Counted from the first letter of the stretch, positions 8,387 to 18,008 are shown. The stretch is DNA of 64,000 bases from Methanosarcina sp. (GCF_028693135.1 NZ_JAQUVZ010000001.1:62001-126000); one strand, 5' to 3'. Notes: generated by a model from the sequence alone, not told the origin. A program made the numbers and translations.

Positions 8387-9248
8387 TAACTTATTAAGGA
8401 AAAGTTTGCCCACATTTTAAAAAACGGCACAAAAAAGGCAAAAAATAGGATTTAAACAGAATCAGGGACAATTTAAATACCCCAACTTTAAAAATCTCGA
8501 TAATATAATAGGGAGAAAATAAAAGTTCTGGAAATACAGAAAAAAATAATGGGGAATGTAAAACTTACTTGCATCCTTTCAAGAAAATATCCAGATGCAC
8601 ATTATTTTGTCTTCATAAAAATTCCAGATAAAACAAATCTACTTGATAATCCCCATAGCTCAAATAAAAACCTTTCATACCTTCAATATCCGCAATCAGA
8701 GATATCCCTTAAAAGGGGATAAGCGCCCCATAAATTTTGATACCATTGATCAAATCAATGGGGACGAAAAAACACTTCTTTTTTATAAAATCATTTGCGG
8801 AAAAAAATAGAGCGGGAATTATAAAATAATAGCTGCGCAAAAATTAGCACAGGTGAGGGTATATGCGAGGAAATCCAACTTTAATCTGCAAGTGAATTCC
8901 CGAATAGTAAGGGAGTGCACCTTTCATGAGTTAACTGGGAAGAAAAGGTCTATTGGCACCTAAAAAGAGGAATTGGAAATCCTGAACTCCAGGATATAAG
9001 TAAAATTCCTAAGGAGCCTGAAAAACAGGAATTAGACTGTAATTCAGCACTTTTGTGTAAACCAGTACATATTAAGAGGTTATCCATACCCCTACAATGG
9101 AACGAATTCGGCCTGGAGGTTTTCGAATTCATTTACATTGTTTCAGAAAGTATTTCGGAAGAAATACCTGAAAGTTCAGGGAGATGCAACTTGCAGGATC
9201 AAGGATCTGAGCAATCCGAGATCTCTTCATTAAAATGGAGGTTAAAAT
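8387..9248 (+). promoter_or_regulatory. mtaC upstream region and probable long 5' leader with two hairpins
   Basis: 860 nt without a convincing gene. A TATA-like TTTAAATA lies near 8470. Two hairpins follow: 8703-8721 (8 bp, AAA loop, one G-U) and 8743-8761 (CCATTGAT/ATCAATGG, perfect 8 bp with loop CAA), the second followed within 15 nt by a T-rich ACTTCTTTTTT. Such a hairpin plus T-run inside a leader could act as an attenuator. Methanosarcina mtaCB transcripts are known for long leaders. The gene itself has an ideal GGAGGT site. Confidence 0.5.
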
Positions 9249-10025
9249 ATGTTGGATTTGAAACTGGAAGACATCGATGGCATATTAGTACGCTACAACG
9301 TCGCCCTCGAAAAGGAAATGACTCCTGACGAAGCAGCAGAAGAGCTTTACCCGAAGGATGAACTCATCTACCCGATTGCAAAATCAATCTATGAGGGAGA
9401 AGAAGACGACGTGGTTGACGGACTCAAAGCCGCAATCGCTGCAGGCAAAAAGCCAATCGACCTTATCAATGATGCTCTGATGGTAGGCATGGGTGTAGTA
9501 TCCAAGCTCTACGACGATGGTATCATTTTCCTCCCCAATGTTATGATGTCTGCTGACGCAATGCTGAATGGTATTGAATTCTGCAAATCCCAGACAACCG
9601 AAGTACCCGAGCCCAAGGGCACTGTTGTCTGCCATGTTGCAGAAGGTGACGTGCACGACATCGGAAAGAACATTGTTGCTGCCCTCCTTAGAGCAGCCGG
9701 CTATGACGTAACTGACCTGGGCAGAGATGTCCCTGTTGACGAAGTCATTGAGGCTGTTGTAAAAGAGAAACCAATTATGCTTACAGGTACTGCTCTCATG
9801 ACAACCACCATGTATGCATTCAAGGAAATCAATGACAAGCTCCTTGAAAAGGGATTAAAATTACCCTTTGCATGTGGTGGCGGTGCTGTAAACCAGGACT
9901 TCGTTGCACAGTATGACCTCGGAGTTTATGGTGAAGAAGCTTCAGACGCAGTGAAGATTGCTGATGCAATCCTTGCCAGCGGGAACGACATTGAGAAGTT
10001 AAGAGCAGAATTCCACAAGCACTAA
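9249..10025 (+). CDS. mtaC: Methanol-specific corrinoid protein MtaC
   Basis: 258 residues. A helical N-terminal cap domain (about 1-120) is followed by a B12-binding Rossmann domain with D134-x-H136-x-x-G139. The base-off cobalt ligand His136 has the same number as in M. barkeri MtaC. It accepts the methyl group of methanol from MtaB on Co(I) and passes it to MtaA, which is not in this window, to make methyl-CoM in the cytoplasm. GGAGGT sits 8 nt before the ATG, and mtaB follows after 12 nt, so the two form one operon. The Msr pair at 18-20 kb and the surroundings suggest the third isozyme of M. acetivorans (mtaC3). The isozyme number is from memory; identity as MtaC is near certain. Confidence 0.97.
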   Translation: MLDLKLEDIDGILVRYNVALEKEMTPDEAAEELYPKDELIYPIAKSIYEGEEDDVVDGLKAAIAAGKKPIDLINDALMVGMGVVSKLYDDGIIFLPNVMMSADAMLNGIEFCKSQTTEVPEPKGTVVCHVAEGDVHDIGKNIVAALLRAAGYDVTDLGRDVPVDEVIEAVVKEKPIMLTGTALMTTTMYAFKEINDKLLEKGLKLPFACGGGAVNQDFVAQYDLGVYGEEASDAVKIADAILASGNDIEKLRAEFHKH

Positions 10026-10037
10026 GGAGGTAGCAAA

Positions 10038-11423
10038 ATGGTAAAGAAATACACTTCAATGGCTTACGCTAAAGCAGATGACATGCTTTTCGGAAACGCA
10101 AAGTTCCCCGTAAAGGCAGGGCTTGGCCTCGAGATCGGTGCTGGCTTCACAACTCCTGAAATTAACTACGCCCCAAGACCTCAGGCAGGCAAGTCAAAAG
10201 ACAAACTCATTAAGGAATACGAAAGGATTACCACCGATGTAATGGCAAGAATGGTCCAGATCGGTGCTCCTTCCATAGTACTCGAAACCGAACACGTCGA
10301 ACAGATGTCCAACAACCCCGAATGGGGAGGCGCTGTTGCACATGCCCAGAAGACCATCATGGAAGAATACCACGATGAATACGGCATAAAGTGCGCACTC
10401 CGCCACACAATCGGTGACATCCGTGAAGACCGTGACTACCTCCAGCTCAGAGGAGACAAGTATTCAGTCTTCCTCGAAGCCTTTGAAGAATGTGCCAAGA
10501 GCGGCGCAGACATGCTTTCCGTAGAGAGCATGGGTGGTAAGGAAGTATTCGACTACTCCATCCTCAGAAACGACACTGCAGGTATCCTCTTCGGCATCGG
10601 TGTGCTCGGCTCCATGGACATGGAAATGATCTGGACCGACATTGCAAAGATTGCAAAGAAGACAGGAACTGTTGCAGCCGGTGACACAGACTGTGCCCAG
10701 GCAAACACTGCAATGTTCATCGCAGGCGGTCTGCTTGACAAGAACCTTGCCCACACAACTGCAATCGTTGCAAGGGCAATCTCTGCAGGAAGGACCCTCT
10801 GTGGATTTGAATCAGGTGCAACTGGCCCAGGAAAGGACTGCGGATACGAAAACACCATCATAAAATCCATCTCCGGTGTGCCAATTGCTCAGGAAGGTAA
10901 GTCCTCAACCTGTGCCCACTCTGACCTGATGGGTAACGTGACCATGCAGTGCTGTGACCTCTGGTCCAACGAATCCGTTGAATACCACGGTGAATTCGGT
11001 GGTACCACTGTTCAGTGCTGGTCCGAGTCCCTTGCATACGACTGTGCAATGATGAACACCTCTCTGAAACTCGGAAAGGGAAAGGACCTCAGGGACATCC
11101 TCGCACTCTCTGACAAGTACAGAGACCCACAGGGATATGTTGTCTCCTATGAAAATGCCTACAAGGTAGGACAGGCAATTGCAAAGGACGGAAACAACAA
11201 CTACCTCCGTGCCAAGAATGCTGCAATTGAGAGCTGTAACATTGTAGAAGAAGGCATCAACTCCGGCAAGCTCAGACTTACAAGGTTCGAAACCAATGCT
11301 CTTGCAAAGGTTAAAGCCGACCTTGTGGCTCTTACCGATGATGCTGACAAGTTCATGAGTGAAAGCCTGACAAAATACAAACAAGAAGTTGCAGTTTTCA
11401 GACCTGAAAACTACGGGCTCTAA
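10038..11423 (+). CDS. mtaB: Methanol:corrinoid methyltransferase MtaB
   Basis: 461 residues, full length for the family. The zinc ligands are E163, C219 and C268, exactly one less than the E164/C220/C269 reported for M. barkeri MtaB. The TIM-barrel zinc enzyme activates methanol and methylates the Co(I) corrinoid of MtaC, with which it forms a tight complex. It is translated from its own GGAGGT site 12 nt after mtaC. Codon use is highly biased, as in strongly expressed genes. A long T-tract follows the stop. Probably the mtaB3 isozyme (inference from neighbours). Confidence 0.97.
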   Translation: MVKKYTSMAYAKADDMLFGNAKFPVKAGLGLEIGAGFTTPEINYAPRPQAGKSKDKLIKEYERITTDVMARMVQIGAPSIVLETEHVEQMSNNPEWGGAVAHAQKTIMEEYHDEYGIKCALRHTIGDIREDRDYLQLRGDKYSVFLEAFEECAKSGADMLSVESMGGKEVFDYSILRNDTAGILFGIGVLGSMDMEMIWTDIAKIAKKTGTVAAGDTDCAQANTAMFIAGGLLDKNLAHTTAIVARAISAGRTLCGFESGATGPGKDCGYENTIIKSISGVPIAQEGKSSTCAHSDLMGNVTMQCCDLWSNESVEYHGEFGGTTVQCWSESLAYDCAMMNTSLKLGKGKDLRDILALSDKYRDPQGYVVSYENAYKVGQAIAKDGNNNYLRAKNAAIESCNIVEEGINSGKLRLTRFETNALAKVKADLVALTDDADKFMSESLTKYKQEVAVFRPENYGL

Positions 11424-11432
11424 GCCCTAAAC

Positions 11433-11454
11433 TTCTTTTTTTTTAATTTTTTTT
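11433..11454 (+). terminator. T-tract terminator after mtaCB
   Basis: Two runs of eight or more T, separated by AA, start about 10 nt after the mtaB stop. Oligo-T is the usual archaeal termination signal; no hairpin is needed. Confidence 0.7.
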
Positions 11455-11477
11455 AAAACGGCTTCAGGGGAATAATC

Positions 11478-12062
11478 ATGAGCGAAAACGTAGGAACTTC
11501 TACCACAATAGTCGACAAAACTGCAAATGCTGCCCCTCTTGGCTTTACCGGCCTGGGCCTCGCTGCAGTTCTGTTGAGTCTGAGCTACATAGGCGTATAC
11601 CCAGTGGAGTCAATGATTGTCTCCATGGCAATATTCCTGGGAGGATTTGCCCAGGTGTTTGCAGGAATCATGTGCTGGAAGAAAGGAGATGTTTTTGCAG
11701 GAACTGCATTTTCCGCATTCGGCCTTTTCTGGTTCTCACTGGCAGGACTGCTTGTAATGCCTGCAATAGGCTGGGCTGAAGCCTCTTCTGGAATCGCTAT
11801 GGCCGCATATCTTTCCGTCTGGGGTATGTACACCTTTGTTATGTTAATCATTACAATGAAGATAGGAGTCAGAGCCCTTCAGTTTGTATTTGCAACATTA
11901 TTTATATTATTTATGCTGCTGGCCGTTGTAAACGCAACCGGAAGTACCGGGCTGCTTGTAGTGGCTGGATATGTCGGACTTATTATGGGTCTTGGATCTC
12001 TGTATACGGCTCTTGCCATGGTAATGAATGAAATCCATGGAAAGACAGTTGCTCCACTCTGA
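11478..12062 (+). CDS. GPR1/FUN34/YaaH (acetate uptake transporter) family membrane protein
   Basis: 194 residues with six hydrophobic segments and the family start motif N-A-A-P-L-G-F-T (about 17-24), a variant of NPAPLGL. Family members (SatP, yeast Ady2/Ato1, Methanosarcina AceP) move acetate or acetic acid across the cytoplasmic membrane. It begins 54 nt after mtaB with a T-tract between, so it may be read through from mtaCB or transcribed alone. Linking an acetate-type carrier to a methanol methyltransferase is notable; it might move acetate, or another small neutral or acidic solute (inference). Start chosen after AGGGGAA. Confidence 0.85.
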   Translation: MSENVGTSTTIVDKTANAAPLGFTGLGLAAVLLSLSYIGVYPVESMIVSMAIFLGGFAQVFAGIMCWKKGDVFAGTAFSAFGLFWFSLAGLLVMPAIGWAEASSGIAMAAYLSVWGMYTFVMLIITMKIGVRALQFVFATLFILFMLLAVVNATGSTGLLVVAGYVGLIMGLGSLYTALAMVMNEIHGKTVAPL

Positions 12063-12105
12063 AGATAAAGTAATGACAGCATTACACCCTCAGTAAAAAG
12101 GAAAA

Positions 12106-12216
12106 CGGAATTAAAAAACGGAATTAAAAAACGGAATTAAAAAACGGAATTAAAAAACGGAATTAAAAAACGGAATTAAAAAACGGAATTAAAAAACGGA
12201 ATTAAAAAACGGAATT
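12106..12216. repeat. Perfect 13-bp tandem array, 8 units plus a partial
   Basis: CGGAATTAAAAAA repeats without error from 12106 (starts 12106, 12119, 12132, 12145, 12158, 12171, 12184, 12197, 12210). Perfect identity points to recent slippage expansion. It lies in the 3' region of the transporter gene. No spacers, no inverted ends. Confidence 0.95.
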
Positions 12217-12312
12217 TGAGAGAAACCTACACCAACCTAAAAGACCTACGAAATCCCATAAAAACAGCAGGGCAAAAACAGGACAGAAAGCCCAAAAAAA
12301 AATTCAACCCTC

Positions 12313-12341
12313 GAAAACACAGGTTATAAATCTGTGTTTTC
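12313..12341 (+). terminator. Perfect 10-bp hairpin
   Basis: GAAAACACAG (12313-12322) pairs with CTGTGTTTTC (12332-12341) around a 9-nt loop. The descending arm supplies TTTT. It lies between the transporter gene and the CDF-like gene and could end the upstream transcript, or be an operator. Confidence 0.4.
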
Positions 12342-12543
12342 AAGATACATACCCTCTCCAAGATCTATTGATATTAGTGGCTGAAAATGCTGCGTTATGT
12401 ACCACATAAGGGAAAATGTAGGCTTTCAAGGTCTTATTAAATTTTTAAAATAACTTAAATAATAAAGTAATCACTTTTCGATCCGGTCAAATGGGCCCGC
12501 TTTATGAAGGAGGATTAAAAGAATCAATAACGGTGAGTTTCGG

Positions 12544-13407
12544 ATGAAAGCGGACAAAAATTTGAATAAAACCCGGAACATATCATATACAGGGCTTTTT
12601 TTTGGTCTTGCACTAACTCTCTTCAAATTGGTTGCGGGACTGTTGGGACACAGCACAGCACTTATCGCGGATGCAGTTCGTTCCTTTTCAGAGTTAATCG
12701 GTGAATCCGTAAAGCTTCTTGACCTTTTTATCTCCAGCAAACCCGAAGACTGGAGCCATAATTATGGGCATGGAAAAGTTGTGACCCTCTTTACGGGAGC
12801 CGGAGCATGTATGCTCCTTTTTGCCGGAGTACAATCATTTACTCTAGCTTCAGGAGAACTACTTATATTTATGCAGGGAAGAGAGGCTGAAACCCCTGAA
12901 ATGTTTGCACTCTACGCTGCTGCTTTCACCCTTATATCAAAAGAAATTGTTCCTTTTTTTAACAGGAGAACCTGGAATCAAAATGAAGGGATTTCATCAG
13001 AAATTGACTCTTATACAAGAAACGCTCATATCAGAAGTTTATTTATTTCCTGTTTTGTTACTCTGGGCATAGGATGTACGTTTCTCCCCGGAAAAAACGG
13101 GGTTATAGCTGATTCTTTAATTGCAGTTCTTTTAAGCCTTTACCTTATCGGAGCCTCGGGCAAGCTCCTCTACGGCACTGCCAACGAGCTCATAGAAGCT
13201 TCCCTTGATGAAGAAAATAATCGGAAGATCAGAGAGATAATAAACAGAACCGAAGGAGTACTGGGTTCTGGAGAGCTTAAAACAAGGAGAATAGGAAACG
13301 GGATTGCAATCAATGCTTGTATTACTGTAAATAACTCTCTGAACATTCAGGAAGTTACGGAGATTGCGGACCTGGTGGAAATGAGACTTAAAACAACCTA
13401 TGGGTAG
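12544..13407 (+). CDS. CDF-family (cation diffusion facilitator) membrane protein with altered metal site
   Basis: 287 residues, five or six membrane segments, then a cytoplasmic C-terminal domain (about 205-287). Family hallmarks are HSTALIADA (36-44) and the loop H-N-Y-G-H-G-K (72-78). The transport site looks degenerate: the transmembrane-2 H/DxxxD pair reads R46-S-F-S-E50, and the transmembrane-5 HxxxD reads H162-I-R-S-L166. CDF proteins normally export Zn, Fe, Mn or Co by proton antiport. Here substrate or activity may differ. A weak ribosome-binding site, GGTGAG, precedes the ATG. It stands alone, 480 nt after the transporter gene and 490 nt before the hydantoinase-type gene. Confidence 0.8.
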   Translation: MKADKNLNKTRNISYTGLFFGLALTLFKLVAGLLGHSTALIADAVRSFSELIGESVKLLDLFISSKPEDWSHNYGHGKVVTLFTGAGACMLLFAGVQSFTLASGELLIFMQGREAETPEMFALYAAAFTLISKEIVPFFNRRTWNQNEGISSEIDSYTRNAHIRSLFISCFVTLGIGCTFLPGKNGVIADSLIAVLLSLYLIGASGKLLYGTANELIEASLDEENNRKIREIINRTEGVLGSGELKTRRIGNGIAINACITVNNSLNIQEVTEIADLVEMRLKTTYG

Positions 13408-13901
13408 GGTATATACACCCTTATAAAAGCAGAACCTGCCCTTGAGAGAAATTGTTCTTTCCAGAAAAAGATCAACGTTTCTGAGAAAGGAAGAAAAAAG
13501 ATAGTGGTATAAATGACCAATAACAAAACAGCCAATAAATAAGCGAGAAAATAACGTTCGACAATTAACGTTTTGATACCTTAGACTTTGAACTTTAGTC
13601 CAATTAATTACCTGCTGTTCGGACCTGGATCAGAGAAAATCCGTTTAAATTTTACAGGCTTTAAAAAATATCTTTAATTACTCAGGTTTCATCAGATATC
13701 CATTTAGCTACTACATGTTTAACAACTATTCAGACTTTAACAATAATAACAGGCTTTAACCAGTAACGAAATCTAACGAGAAACCAGAGTCAGAAAACTG
13801 ACCAGGTTATTAATAGCAATTACTAAACATTACCGGAAACTAATAACTCCGGAAAACCTGAAGAAGCCACTATCCAATTTATAAGAGAGGTAAGTAAGAA
13901 A
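13408..13901. other. Gene-free upstream region
   Basis: About 490 nt, A+T-rich, with no protein-like frame. Short words such as ACTTTAAC and GCTTTAAC recur between 13715 and 13790. A TTTATAAG box (about 13878) lies too near the ATG to be its promoter. The GAGAGGTAAG site serves the next gene. Confidence 0.3.
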
Positions 13902-15917
13902 ATGCACTTCAGTCTTGGAATCGATGCAGGAGGCACCTATACTGATGCCGTTATCATAAGGGATTCTGATGGAAAAGTAGTTGAGTCGAGCAAAGCCCTG
14001 ACGACCTACCCCGACCCCCTGCAGGGAATGAAAAATGCAATCGATAAACTGGATTTCGACTATCTCAAGGATATAAAGCTCGTATCCGTATCCACCACTC
14101 TGTCCACAAATACGATTCTGGAAAGCACCGGATTTCCGGTAGGGCTGATCATGGTCGGAGACTATGTGATCCCGGAGAAACTTCCAACAGACTACTGGAT
14201 AGCAATCTCCGGCGGGCATAACAGCGACGGAGAAGAACTAAAAGCCCTGGACCTTGATTCAGTAGAGGAATTCGCTCTCAAAGTACAGGACAAAGTTTCT
14301 GCGTTTGCGGTTTCTTCGTACTTCAGCAACCGAAATCCCGAGCACGAGCTCGCCGTCAAAAAAGCCGTAAAGAAACTTACCAGGCACCCGGTTGTTTGCG
14401 GGCATGAGCTGTCCCAGGATCTTGGAGCCTATGAAAGGGCTATAACTGCTTTTCTCAACGCTCAACTGATCCCAATTACCCATAAGTTTATCCAGTCAAT
14501 AATCAAAGAATTTGAAAGCCGCGGGATCAACGCAAACATGCTGATGCTAAAGTGCGACGGGTCAGTAGTTGGAATAGAAGAAGCTCTGGAAAAACCCATC
14601 GAAACTATCTTTTCAGGGCCCGCTGCAAGCCTTGTGGGTGCATCTCACCTCAGCAGGCTTGAAACATGCGCTATGATTGATGTTGGCGGTACGAGTACGG
14701 ACGTAGCCATGATGCAAAACGGGCTCCCACAGCTTAGCAGCTCAGGTGCGGTCGTCGGCGGCTGGCAGACCCGCGTAAAAGCTCTCCGTATGGAGACCTC
14801 AGCAACCGGCGGAGACAGCCACATATGGCTTAAGGGTGACCGGATCAACTTAGGCCCCCGCCGGGTGATTCCTCTCTGCAGGGCCTCTGTCACATATCCC
14901 GAATTCAGGGAGAAACTTAAGCATAACAGGGTAGCAAAAGGTTATCTCTGTGAAAACATCCAGGTAACGAAATTTTTTGTCCGTACAGATTTCAGGCCTA
15001 TTGAGCTGAAAGCAGGAGAACAAGAGATATACAGGCATATAGGAAAAGAGCCTGTTTCCTTCGGAGACCTGCTAATAGCACTGAAAAAACGCCCCTCGCC
15101 TTTACTACTCGAGTCACTGATACAGAAAAGGCTGATTCAGGCTATAGGTTTTACACCCACCGATGCCCTGCATGTCCTTGGAGAATATACCGAGTGGGAT
15201 GTGGAAGCTGCAAGGTTGGGGGCTTACATACTTGGAAGGTCCCTGAAGCTAAGCCCGGAGGCTTTTAGTGCTGAAGTAAAGAGCAGGGTTGCGCGCAACA
15301 TTGCCGAAGACCTTATCGCATATTTGATAGAGGGAATGCCCAGAAACGAGATTGACAGAGTACTTATGGGAAAGAACTTTACGCGCTTTAGCGTGGAAAT
15401 TCCTGTTGTCCTTCTCGGAGGACCCGTCGGAGCATATGGTGAAGACCTGAGAAGACTGATTAATGCAGAGTTCATAGTTCCTGAACACGCTGATGTTGGC
15501 AATGCAGTTGGCGCCCTTGTTGGAAAAGGAATTAAAAGGGTAGAGATTCTCATAAAAACAAGACTTGTTCCCAAATCCAGGGAAGAAAAACCTGAAGATG
15601 AGGGGGAATACAACATAGCTCCAGAGAATGAAGTTATAGAAAGTACCCTTCAACAGGAAAAGAAAAACGAATTTATTGTGTTTTCCCCTTCAGAAAGGAA
15701 GAAATTTGACATATACAGCGATGCCCTGGAATATGCAGAAAAGATGGGAAGACAGCTTGTCATGGATTATATGGTAAGTGCAGGGCTTGAAAAAGAGGAC
15801 ATAAAGATAGATGTCAGCAGGAAGCACCTGGCACCCACCGGCTGGACAGACGTGCCTATGGAAACAAAACTTATCTATGTAGGAGTCGGTGTTCCGAAGA
15901 ATACCCTGAAAGTCTAA
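13902..15917 (+). CDS. Hydantoinase/oxoprolinase-family (ASKHA) ATPase, paralogue 1
   Basis: 671 residues of the HyuA/OplA type. The N-terminal phosphate-1 motif G-I-D-A-G-G-T-Y-T-D (6-15) and the second motif D260-V-G-G-T-S-T-D form the actin-like ATP site; a Gly-rich L-L-G-G-P-V lies later. Family enzymes hydrolyse 5-oxoproline or hydantoins, or serve as the ATP-using subunit of acetone carboxylase; no partner HyuB-like subunit is present here. A tandem paralogue follows at 16080. An acidic insert (about 560-590) is absent from the second copy. The setting suggests a link to corrinoid methyltransferases, perhaps ATP-driven reactivation, but that is inference; the known activase RamA is a different family. 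Confidence 0.85.
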   Translation: MHFSLGIDAGGTYTDAVIIRDSDGKVVESSKALTTYPDPLQGMKNAIDKLDFDYLKDIKLVSVSTTLSTNTILESTGFPVGLIMVGDYVIPEKLPTDYWIAISGGHNSDGEELKALDLDSVEEFALKVQDKVSAFAVSSYFSNRNPEHELAVKKAVKKLTRHPVVCGHELSQDLGAYERAITAFLNAQLIPITHKFIQSIIKEFESRGINANMLMLKCDGSVVGIEEALEKPIETIFSGPAASLVGASHLSRLETCAMIDVGGTSTDVAMMQNGLPQLSSSGAVVGGWQTRVKALRMETSATGGDSHIWLKGDRINLGPRRVIPLCRASVTYPEFREKLKHNRVAKGYLCENIQVTKFFVRTDFRPIELKAGEQEIYRHIGKEPVSFGDLLIALKKRPSPLLLESLIQKRLIQAIGFTPTDALHVLGEYTEWDVEAARLGAYILGRSLKLSPEAFSAEVKSRVARNIAEDLIAYLIEGMPRNEIDRVLMGKNFTRFSVEIPVVLLGGPVGAYGEDLRRLINAEFIVPEHADVGNAVGALVGKGIKRVEILIKTRLVPKSREEKPEDEGEYNIAPENEVIESTLQQEKKNEFIVFSPSERKKFDIYSDALEYAEKMGRQLVMDYMVSAGLEKEDIKIDVSRKHLAPTGWTDVPMETKLIYVGVGVPKNTLKV

Positions 15918-15956
15918 AAGAAAAGGCAGGAAGAAATGGAAATTACAGTTACACAT

Positions 15957-15985
15957 TATAAATAGAAATATATATATATTGTGAC
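15957..15985 (+). promoter_or_regulatory. TATA-like promoter for the second ASKHA ATPase gene
   Basis: TTATAAAT followed by a run of alternating TA lies about 120 nt before the ATG, giving a leader of roughly 95 nt if used. Position and composition only. Confidence 0.4.
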
Positions 15986-16079
15986 ATAACTCCACAAATC
16001 CGATAAGAAGGATAATGAATAAAGCTAAAAGAAGATATAGATCGCCTAAAATTGAGTAAAAAATGGGGCTGTTTTGACA

Positions 16080-18008
16080 ATGCAATATAGTCTGGGTATT
16101 GACGCAGGTGGAACATATACTGATGTAGTTATCTTAAGGGATTCAGACAGCAGTATCCTTGATACAGGCAAAGCAGTTACCACCTATCCAAACCTTATGA
16201 CCGGAATTCGGAACGCAATTGACAAGTTGAACCCGGAATATCTTAAGAAAGTAAAACTTGTGTCGGTTTCCACAACTCTTTCAACAAATACCATAATGGA
16301 AAGGACAGGGTATCCTGTTGGACTGATCCTTGTAGGGGACTACACCATTCCAAAGGAGCTCCCAGCCGACTACTGTATTACAGTGAATGGGGGACATGAC
16401 AGCAATGGAAACGAACTCCACCCCCTTGACATCACAGCTGTAGAGCAGTTTGCAATAAGTCTAAAAAATAAAGTATCTGCATTTGCCGTTTCTTCCTATT
16501 TTAGCACCAGAAACCCGGAACACGAACTGAAGGTAAAGAACATAATCCTCAAACTTACAGGGCATCCTGTAGTTTGCGGGTATGAACTCTCCCAGGAACT
16601 TGGAGCTTACGAAAGGGCAACAACCGCGGTTTTAAATGCTCAACTAATTCCCATAACATACCAGTTTATCCATTCCATCATGGCTGAAGTAAAGGAAAGA
16701 AAGCTTGATGCGACGGTTCTTATGTTAAAATGTGACGGCTCAGTTATAGATATCAAAGGAGCAAAACTGCGCCCGATTGAGACTATTTTTTCCGGTCCCG
16801 CTGCAAGTATTATGGGGGCGTCACACCTTTCAGGGCTTGACACATGTGCTGTGATCGATGTTGGAGGGACGAGCACAGATGTGTCTATAATTAAAAACGG
16901 CGTGCCAGAACTATGTGAGAAAGGGGCAATTGTTGGAGGCTGGCAAACCCACGTAAAAGCTATAAAAATGGAAAGCTCCGCAAACGGAGGAGATAGCCAT
17001 GTGTGGTTCAAGAAATGCATAAGGATAGGACCAAGAAGAGTCATGCCCCTCTGTTTTGCTGCGGTAAACTACCCTAACTTCAAAGAAAAACTTGAAAAAA
17101 ATCCTATACCTTTAAGGACCATGCTCAATGAGCATATCCAGCCCACCAAGTTTTTTGTAAGAACCGGAGTAACACCCATCAACCCCACAGAGAGGGAGAA
17201 AAAGCTGCTGGAAGTTATAGGAGACGAACCTATTTCCATCCATGAAATATTAAATAAAATGAAGCGTGTTCCTTCTCCTGCAATCCTTGATTCCCTGCTC
17301 AACCAGCGGGTGATCCAGGCAATAGGCTTTACGCCCACTGATGCCCTGCACGTCCTTGGGGAATACACGGAATGGGATGTAGAAACTGCCCTGATAGGAG
17401 CCAAAAAACTTTCCCGCTTTACTCAAATGGGAGTGCATGTCTTCTGTAAAAAAGTAAAGCAGCAGGTTGCCAGAAATATGGCTTACAGCCTGATGTCCTT
17501 TATAATGGAAGGAAAGGGAAAAGATGGAATAAAAATGATGCTGGAAGAAGAAGTTCCTGTCCAGTACAAAGTAAAGATTCCCATCGTTCTGCTGGGAGGA
17601 CCGGTAAAAGCCTACTATGGAGAGCTAAAAGCTCTCATTGATGCAGATATTATTGTCCCCGAGCAGGCAAGAGTAGGCAACGCTGTCGGAGCTCTCGTAG
17701 GAAAAGGAATTAAAAGAATTGAGATAACTATCAAGCCATACTCGATGGAAAATCCGGATCAGAATTTCCTTGTATTTACGCCGATTGGAAGAAAAAAGTT
17801 TGAACAATATCGGGCTGCGGTGGAATACTCCCAAAAAACCGGGGAAGAGATGATCCTGGATTCGATGAAAGATTTCGGGCTTCCGGAAAGTTCAATAAAG
17901 ATAGATACCAGCATAGAGTATCTCGTCCCCCCAGGATGGAAGCAGACCCCAATGGAAACAAAGATGACGTTTGTAGGAGTCTGCGCCCCTGGTTATTCAA
18001 CAGACTGA
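16080..18008 (+). CDS. Hydantoinase/oxoprolinase-family (ASKHA) ATPase, paralogue 2
   Basis: 642 residues from the ATG at 16080. This start aligns M-Q-Y-S-L-G-I-D-A-G-G exactly with the first paralogue; an in-frame TTG at 16074 is the alternative. The same two ATP-site motifs are present (G-I-D-A-G-G-T-Y-T-D at the N-terminus and D260-V-G-G-T-S-T-D). The two proteins match along almost their whole length, so this is a tandem duplication with later divergence, mainly loss of the acidic linker. It ends 149 nt before an msr gene. Substrate unknown; the pair may be a hetero-oligomer (inference). Confidence 0.85.
   Translation: MQYSLGIDAGGTYTDVVILRDSDSSILDTGKAVTTYPNLMTGIRNAIDKLNPEYLKKVKLVSVSTTLSTNTIMERTGYPVGLILVGDYTIPKELPADYCITVNGGHDSNGNELHPLDITAVEQFAISLKNKVSAFAVSSYFSTRNPEHELKVKNIILKLTGHPVVCGYELSQELGAYERATTAVLNAQLIPITYQFIHSIMAEVKERKLDATVLMLKCDGSVIDIKGAKLRPIETIFSGPAASIMGASHLSGLDTCAVIDVGGTSTDVSIIKNGVPELCEKGAIVGGWQTHVKAIKMESSANGGDSHVWFKKCIRIGPRRVMPLCFAAVNYPNFKEKLEKNPIPLRTMLNEHIQPTKFFVRTGVTPINPTEREKKLLEVIGDEPISIHEILNKMKRVPSPAILDSLLNQRVIQAIGFTPTDALHVLGEYTEWDVETALIGAKKLSRFTQMGVHVFCKKVKQQVARNMAYSLMSFIMEGKGKDGIKMMLEEEVPVQYKVKIPIVLLGGPVKAYYGELKALIDADIIVPEQARVGNAVGALVGKGIKRIEITIKPYSMENPDQNFLVFTPIGRKKFEQYRAAVEYSQKTGEEMILDSMKDFGLPESSIKIDTSIEYLVPPGWKQTPMETKMTFVGVCAPGYSTD

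Noticed and set aside
16074-16079. TTG start for the second hydantoinase-type gene
   Set aside because: The ATG at 16080 aligns exactly with the N-terminus of the tandem paralogue.
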